DNA from: Aquilaria yunnanensis
Taxonomy: Eukaryota > Streptophyta > Magnoliopsida > Malvales > Thymelaeaceae
DNA: 64,000 nt
Assembly: GCA_039654915.1 (NCBI GenBank)
Contig: CM077597.1
Location: 25,642,001-25,706,000, forward strand
Reading direction: 5' to 3'
Shown: piece by piece, positions 58,275 to 64,000 of the stretch
How positions within the stretch are numbered: the stretch's first letter is position 1
How the letters are laid out: every line of letters begins with the position of its first letter
Program-made: the position numbers and the translations under genes
The notes under the pieces: model-generated
Told to the model about the DNA's origin: nothing
The model's database searches: none
What the model saw: the letters and a program-made list of their open reading frames with translations, nothing else

Positions 58275-60639
58275 TGTTACCACCTCATAAAAATGGGAGA
58301 ATTACAAGTATGGCATAATGGTCAAAAAAACCATTATATTGTGTAATTCTCTTCATAGTGATTGAAGTATAAGGGGTAAAAGGTATAATGAAGACCTCCT
58401 TAAAAGTGTTCTAAGTTAGTAACTTGGCCACTAAGAAAATCCTTAAGGATTGCTTGCTTTTCAAGTAACCTATGGACCTTTTTGTAAGATTTTGAAAATT
58501 TGGGTACTTAATTGCAAAACTCTCAAGAAAGAGCCTTGGAGAGTTATGGGAATGATATGAATGGTATGACAGTGCTATTGGAGGACCAAATTGGTCATGG
58601 AAGACAAGTTTGGACAAAGGAAACACTAAAAGCACTAAGGACCTAAATGTCATAGTGTAAACCTTAAGGTGTTCAAGCTTTTGTCCTAAGTCAATGGGTG
58701 GAATTATGGGGTTCTGCCACCATGGGGGAGGTGGGTATGGCTTGATAAATAGTCAAAAAGATGGGCAAAATGTAGACCAATAAGTTGAGGACAAAGAAAT
58801 CATGCTTATTGACAAAGAAAATGACATAAAGCATGATTAAGGCTAATAAGGATTTTTAGTGTTCTAAAGCTAATTTAATAAGCCAAACTCAATTTTTCTT
58901 CTCTCATATTTGACTCATCCAGCCACTACCCTCCTCCACACTTCTTCCATAGCTCCTCTATAGCCACCATACCTCCAAGATTGAAATTGAAGGCAAAAGG
59001 AAGCAATTGGAAGCAAACTAGAGCTATTGCTTGAATACTTAAAGGATCAAGCTTCAAATTTGGCCTACTCATCTTGGGAAAGGTTCTCTTCCTCTCATAA
59101 ATTGTTACTATATTTTCAAGCATCCATGGAGATAGGGCTAAACTTATAAGATAGCCATGAGCTTGATAAACCAAGCTTAGTGAGGGGAGTGCACTTATTG
59201 AAGGTTTTGTGACCTAGTGTGAAGTGCACAATGATGGTAGTGAAAAAAGTCTTTCTAGAGCCCAAAGTTAGTACTAACTAGTGTTAAAATCCTCCTAAGA
59301 CCATGCATTAGCTGAAGGAGGGCTGCCATAGTGATTTACTTATGTTTATTGCATGTTTTATGGACTAACCTTTGGTTTATGTTGCTACTGCATTTCATGT
59401 ATTTGTTGGTTGTGAATGACTGCTGCATTTGGTTGCTTTATCTTGTATATATGGATTGTAGTTTTGTGTTTTAATGTATTTGGATGCAAGTTTTAATGAG
59501 GGTCACATTTCCTTGAGAAACCAAGTGTTTACTAAGTTTCACAATGAAACTTACTCCACTCAATTCTGCCATTTCAGGTCTAGCAGAAAGATCACATTCA
59601 ATCTAACCTTTGTCATTTGAGTTTTGATCTGAAGTTCACATATTTTAACTCCCATGTATTTGGTTGTGATCTGGAAAGTTCGGTGATTTTAGGAGCACAT
59701 TTGGTGTTTTTAGTGATGGTACTTATTGTGTTATGCAGCAACTGTCTAGCATCTTGTTTCTGGAGTCCATTGTTTCTTAGGTACTCCTTTAACTTAGGAT
59801 GTGTATTTAGCTGAGCTACCTAAGTGTGAGTAATAGGCTGCTTACTTGTAAACTCTGTTTTGGCCACATAAAGTTACTAGATGCAAGAGCATGTCATTTT
59901 TATGTGTGTTGTACATGTATTGGAAAGCCTTGGAGGGCTTACCCCTTGTGAATGAAGTGTTTGCACACTTAAAAAATTTTGTATGTGCAAAATGGTCATA
60001 AAGTGACCAGAATTTTGACTATGCACTCAAAGTTCTATATCTCCCTGTGTAGAATTAATCTTGGTATGAAATTTTGACCACACCTATTGAACATCTAGAG
60101 GTTGAACTAGGATTTAGAATTTCTAAATTTGGAGCCCTTTAGCCAAAGATATGATGTTGCAAAGTTGGCCAAGTTACTGTTTATTTGGTCAGAATTTTAT
60201 AACCAGCTTCAAAAGTCCATAACTTGGTCCAAAGGTAGGCTATTGATGCAAAACAAAATTCCATGGTTTGATTAGAGACTCTGCTTGATAATGAAGCAAG
60301 TAAAACATGGGGTCACATGGCTAGATTAATACATTTTTTTGGAAGAAATTTCAGGTGCAGTGGCTGGTCACTTACACTTTGTAAGATTACCTAATGTGTG
60401 GTAGCCAAGATTAGGACTTGTGATAGTGTTTTCCTTCCTTGCTACCATGGTATGCATAAAATGTGAATATGTGTGTAATGGTTGGACCAATATGCATGAA
60501 TTTACATAGTGCCCAAGAGGGCCACTTGGGTATGCACACTAAGGGTATTGTTCTGATGGCCTATAAAACATACCAATCCTGGGAGTTTTTAAATGCACAC
60601 TTTCGGCACCATAACTGGATTACCCCAGAGTGGGTAACA
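58275..60639 (+). mobile_element. 3' LTR of element D2
   Basis: It starts TGTTACCACC one base after the copia target site, so joining it to 47444 restores PPT-LTR continuity. The end at GGGTAACA (60639) is chosen because it is the inverted complement of TGTTACC, giving 2365 bp, a normal size for Tekay/Del-like LTRs. The 5' LTR of D2 is not in the window, so the end is not confirmed. No gene is seen in it. Confidence 0.7.
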
Positions 60640-61753
60640 CTATCTTAGGGTTCCTTATCCACTTTAGGCACTCATAATCTTGACACCCTTGCTATGGTAT
60701 AGGTTGACACCATTGCTATGGTATAGGTTCCTTAGTCTACATAGACTTCTCATTCTTTCAGGTGTCCTTGGATGTACCACCAACTACCCAGTTCTTCAAA
60801 ACTTGACTCATTTAGGTAATTACTTAACATGCTCAAGATCCTTGACTACTCTTAGTCACTTAGCAATTTCTTGGCCCTTAATTCTTAAGACACCCTTAGC
60901 ATGCTCTTTCACTCATCATTACCTAGGAGTCATTCCTTAATTAGCTTGACCTCCTCTAGTGGCTGGGTATTCTAGGCCATTATAGCCTTTTATTAGGTCT
61001 TTTCAAATTACTTAAGACCAATACTTAGTACCATTGATCAACTCCCTTAGGTGCTTTAAATACCCAACACTGCCCAACATGTCACTAACATGACCTTTAG
61101 GCCTGAGCTTGATTACTTGGCCACCTTGGGTGTATACTTGGCATTTGGTTCTCTTAGGCTCCATGGCCCTTCATAACTTTTCTCAGGAACCCCTTAGAAC
61201 CCTTGGCATTCAACCTTTCATGGTATTCTGTTAGCTCTAACACTCATGTACACTTTGTGTCCCACAGCTTATGCCACACCCTTGGCCTTCTCAGGAATCT
61301 CAGTTTGCTTGATTCTAACTTAGCATTTGGCATTTGCCCTCATACTTATCTTGGTTTCTCGTAGAATCCATGGGGCTCTTTCTTAACACCCCAAACCCAT
61401 CAATTTAATGCATTCATAAAGTCACCAATGAGTGTTCTCAACATACTTTTATACTTGAATGAGACTTACTACCCATATGCTTTCTTTGGGACCACTTCGG
61501 TACCTACATCTTGCCTCCCAACACTTGGGCACATTGTTAAGTCTTTGCCTCATTAGCCTATTCTTATGCACTAACCACCATGACTACTTAGTATGATTTA
61601 CGCGCCCATAGCCCACAGTGTGCACACCCTTAGGGTTAATTATGGCTTAAAACCTCCTTATGCTTAAGAAAGTCATACTTGGCACCTCTTTGGCCCACAT
61701 TTCACCTAGGCACTTGGAGTCTTTTCAAACACTAAGGTTCTGTAGAGCATTCA
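60640..61753. other. Unassigned LTR-like DNA, left part
   Basis: There is no coding domain. The base composition and CTTAGG/ACTTGG-rich wording resemble the central parts of the large solo LTRs at 22747-25879 and 50140-52866, so this is probably another large gypsy LTR, perhaps inverted. A 24-bp tandem duplication lies at 60680-60727. It is interrupted at 61753 by a Tat-like solo LTR and appears to continue at 63280. Confidence 0.35.
60680..60727 (+). repeat. 24-bp direct repeat, two copies
   Basis: TTGACACCCTTGCTATGGTA plus TAGG is followed at once by a copy with one change (CATTGC for CCTTGC). Confidence 0.9.
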
Positions 61754-61851
61754 TGATGAATACTCATAAGTGTATTATTATTAAGGGTTTAAATCATCAT
61801 TATACATTTTGAATATGATTAATTTCTATATTCTGAGCATTTTTCCACCGG

Positions 61852-61973
61852 GTTACTATACACGCATTTTTACTATTCATACGCATTTTTACTATTCACC
61901 GACTTACTGTTCATACGCATATTTCATTGTTCATACGAATATTCACTGTACATACGCGGGGTTACTGTTCATT
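61852..61973 (+). repeat. Degenerate short tandem repeats in Tat-like LTR
   Basis: Six or so imperfect copies of a 17-22 bp unit like TTACTGTTCATACGCATTTT occur in a row. They lie upstream of the TATA box, in the presumed U3 region. Confidence 0.8.
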
Positions 61974-62443
61974 AATATTAAAATATATATATTAAATAAT
62001 TATTTTTTATGTAAGTAAAAATCATCACTTGGCAGCCCTTCACGAGGGAAAAATCATATCTGGAGCTGTAGGCATCGAAACTGAGGGATTCCAAATTGAT
62101 TTGAAAGCTAACACATAGATCTTGAATTTTGGTTTATTTCACAAGCTAGTTTGATCATTTTCATTACCGAAATCTAATTATAGATGAGACCCTTCGTTAT
62201 TTCGTATGCTGAAGAGTAGTTTCGGTAGAAAAATCATAACTTAAGCTACGGATGTCCGATTTGAATGAGCAAGCTATTGATTTAAAGCTAAAGAGGAGAT
62301 CTACAACTTCTACGCTTTGAGGAAGAGCTGATCTGATGTCTATGATGGCCAAAAAATTAAAAGAAGTTGCGGCTCACCATTATTGATTTGTATTTACCTA
62401 CATTTTACTATTTTATTTTTACCATTTCACCCACCCCAAAACT

Positions 62444-62454
62444 CTATAAATAGG
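62444..62454 (+). promoter_or_regulatory. TATA box of Tat-like LTR
   Basis: CTATAAATAGG, a strong plant TATA motif, lies midway through the LTR and is followed by pyrimidine-rich sequence. It is the likely U3/R promoter. Confidence 0.6.
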
Positions 62455-63279
62455 CACCTTGGGGGGAGGGTGAAGGTTGCCATTTTCTTATGCCATTTTC
62501 TTAGGCCTCCTTTATGTTCTTGTATTTTCTTTAGCTTTTCTTCTTTGTTCTTGTTCTTGTTTTCAATACCGAAGCTCTGTCCAAGTGTTTTCTCGTTCTT
62601 GTTCTTGTTCTTTCCTTTGATCTTTCAATCTATGTTTATTTTATCTTTCTACATGTTGTTTACTTTTATTATGTCTAACTAATCTTCTTTTTGCTAAAGT
62701 GAAAGGGTGAATCTTTTGGTGTAGAGGTTATGATTGATTTGAATGGATCACAATGTTAACGGTATTTTCTTCCTTAATCTATTTTAACTTCCCTCCTTGT
62801 TAAGTAAGAGTCTTGATTCATCATAGTCAAATCATTAGCACAAAAGCTGCTTGATTCCCTCTGTAGAACATGGCTATGCCGGCTATATTGGAATCTTGAG
62901 TTATTGTCGACAAAGATTGGCATGATGGATGCTTGAATCCATTAGCAAGTGTTGGCATTTTAAGATCAATGAATATTAATACTAAATAAATTCCCCGATT
63001 GGGACCTCCTTTATGTGTGGATCTCAATTGAGTGGTAAGATGGGCTAAAATTAATCATAACTGATATACTAAAAGTGGATCCCCTAACCATAGCTATTTT
63101 ATTTGAATTTCAATTTTAATTCACACTTGTTCACACTTTGCACCAAATACTTTCTCTCCTAAAATCCTGTAATTTGTATTTTTAATTCACTTCCCTGTGG
63201 TTCAACACTTGGACTCCCGAGATTTTATTACTTGTGACAACCTACACTTGGGTTACAACTACTAGAGTGCAGCAATTCA

Positions 63280-64000
63280 CTATGACTCACTCTCATGGGC
63301 TCTTAGTGATTCAAGGCCATCATTTAGTAGCTCAACTTTAAGGACTCACTAGGTAATTCCAACTGCCTTAGCTTTAACAATCTTACCTTGGAGTTTTGGT
63401 TGTTTTCTTGGCTACCTACTTATTCAAGAGTCTTTTTTTGTCATCAGCTGGCCACACTTAGACTCTTAAACTACTTAGGTAAATTCTTACCCCTTAGGAA
63501 AATAAAGAATCCCATACACTTCTTAGGCTTAGCAAGCTTACTTAATTTCTCAACAAACCTCAACTTTCAGTTGCCTAGAACCCACTAATAAGGATATTAT
63601 CTGTACTGACACTTAGCTCCATCTTGAGCTTCTGTATATTTATAACCTTAACTCTGCATTTATACCCATCTAAACCTTTGCCAATTCTTTCCATTTATCT
63701 GGACCCTTTAATAATGGAGTACACTTTGGACCTTAGGGTCTTTTTTTACGAACCTTTGGGTTAACTTAGGTCTACACTCTTAGCCTTTTGACTTTAAGCT
63801 TTCTTAGCTCTTTCAAACTCACAATGAGCCCCCACTATCTAAAATGGTTGAACTCCCAAGCATTCGAGAACGCTGCTCAATTTACTTTCACTCTTCATGA
63901 GCAACCTTAGGTCAACATAGGCCATAACAAAAAAAAAACTAGCAAAAGTCTACTACTTTGAGTTCATTCTTTCTCCATGGGTGTTCTTATCAACTATAGG
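63280..64000. other. Unassigned LTR-like DNA, right part
   Basis: No coding domain is recognised. The wording resembles 60640-61753, and the exact target duplication shows the two parts were one sequence before the Tat-like insertion. It runs out of the window. Confidence 0.35.

Larger units (their letters stand above)
61754..63274 (+). mobile_element. Tat-like solo LTR
   Basis: A 1521-bp LTR begins TGATGAATACTC and ends AGAGTGCAGCA, flanked by the perfect duplication ATTCA (61749-61753, 63275-63279). The 3' part has CCCTGTGGTTCAACACTTGG then TTTTATTACTTGTGACAACC, the hallmark wording near the end of Tat/Ogre-type LTRs. It also has a clear TATA box. There is no internal region, so it is solo. 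The first third carries degenerate tandem repeats (61852-61973). Confidence 0.85.

Noticed and set aside
58411..59174. Short minus-strand ORFs (80 and 82 codons) as genes
   Set aside because: Both are inside the D2 3' LTR and have no family features.
62383..62682. 99-codon Phe/Leu/Ser-rich ORF as a membrane protein
   Set aside because: It starts upstream of the LTR TATA box and crosses the pyrimidine-rich leader; the hydrophobicity comes from T-rich sequence.

Overview
This window is repeat-rich plant nuclear DNA, from an angiosperm and probably a eudicot; I cannot name the species. I recognise no host gene, tRNA, rRNA or CRISPR array. Almost everything that can be identified is a retrotransposon or a transposon relic: Ty1/copia, several Ty3/gypsy lineages (Athila-like, chromovirus with chromodomain, Tat-like), a multimeric TRIM and one non-autonomous hAT-like element. 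Every coding region is broken by stops, frameshifts or insertions, so this looks like old nested heterochromatin.

Layout. 1-2036: two copia LTRs of one family, head to head, 14 bp apart. 2042-2740: unassigned. 2745-6889: minus-strand Athila-like relic (gag, PR, RT, RNase H) joined to LTR fragments. 6890-34750: a large plus-strand Athila-like element (element A) with a tRNA-type PBS, gag, PR, RT/RNase H, IN, an env-position ORF and PPT. Element A carries a copia solo LTR in gag, a hAT-like element in PR, and in its 3' LTR a 14.4-kb minus-strand chromovirus (element B, TSD TATTG). One LTR of B in turn holds a 3.1-kb solo LTR (TSD CCCTA).

34751-39250: minus-strand gypsy gag/PR relic (element F) split by a 2.9-kb solo LTR (TSD CTTTC). 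39290-41860: plus-strand gypsy gag/PR relic (element E) split by a tandem TRIM (LTR-int-LTR-int-LTR, each LTR 166 bp). 41948-44611: 5' LTR, PBS, gag and PR of another gypsy (element D1). 44612-45895: minus-strand Athila-like LTR fragment. 45920-47444 and 58275-60639: integrase plus chromodomain and 3' LTR of a chromovirus (element D2). These two parts are separated by a minus-strand copia element (47445-58268) that landed almost exactly at the PPT/LTR junction. That copia element contains a 2.7-kb solo LTR (TSD CATTT) inside its RT. 60640-64000: unassigned LTR-like DNA interrupted by a Tat-type solo LTR (TSD ATTCA).

The insertion order can be read from exact target-site duplications: the later elements sit whole inside the earlier ones. 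The number of solo LTRs relative to complete elements points to frequent LTR-LTR recombination. Many stops at conserved Trp, Gln and Arg codons are C-to-T or G-to-A changes, as expected from decay of methylated, silenced copies. Family assignments come from protein motifs recognised by eye; no database search was run.
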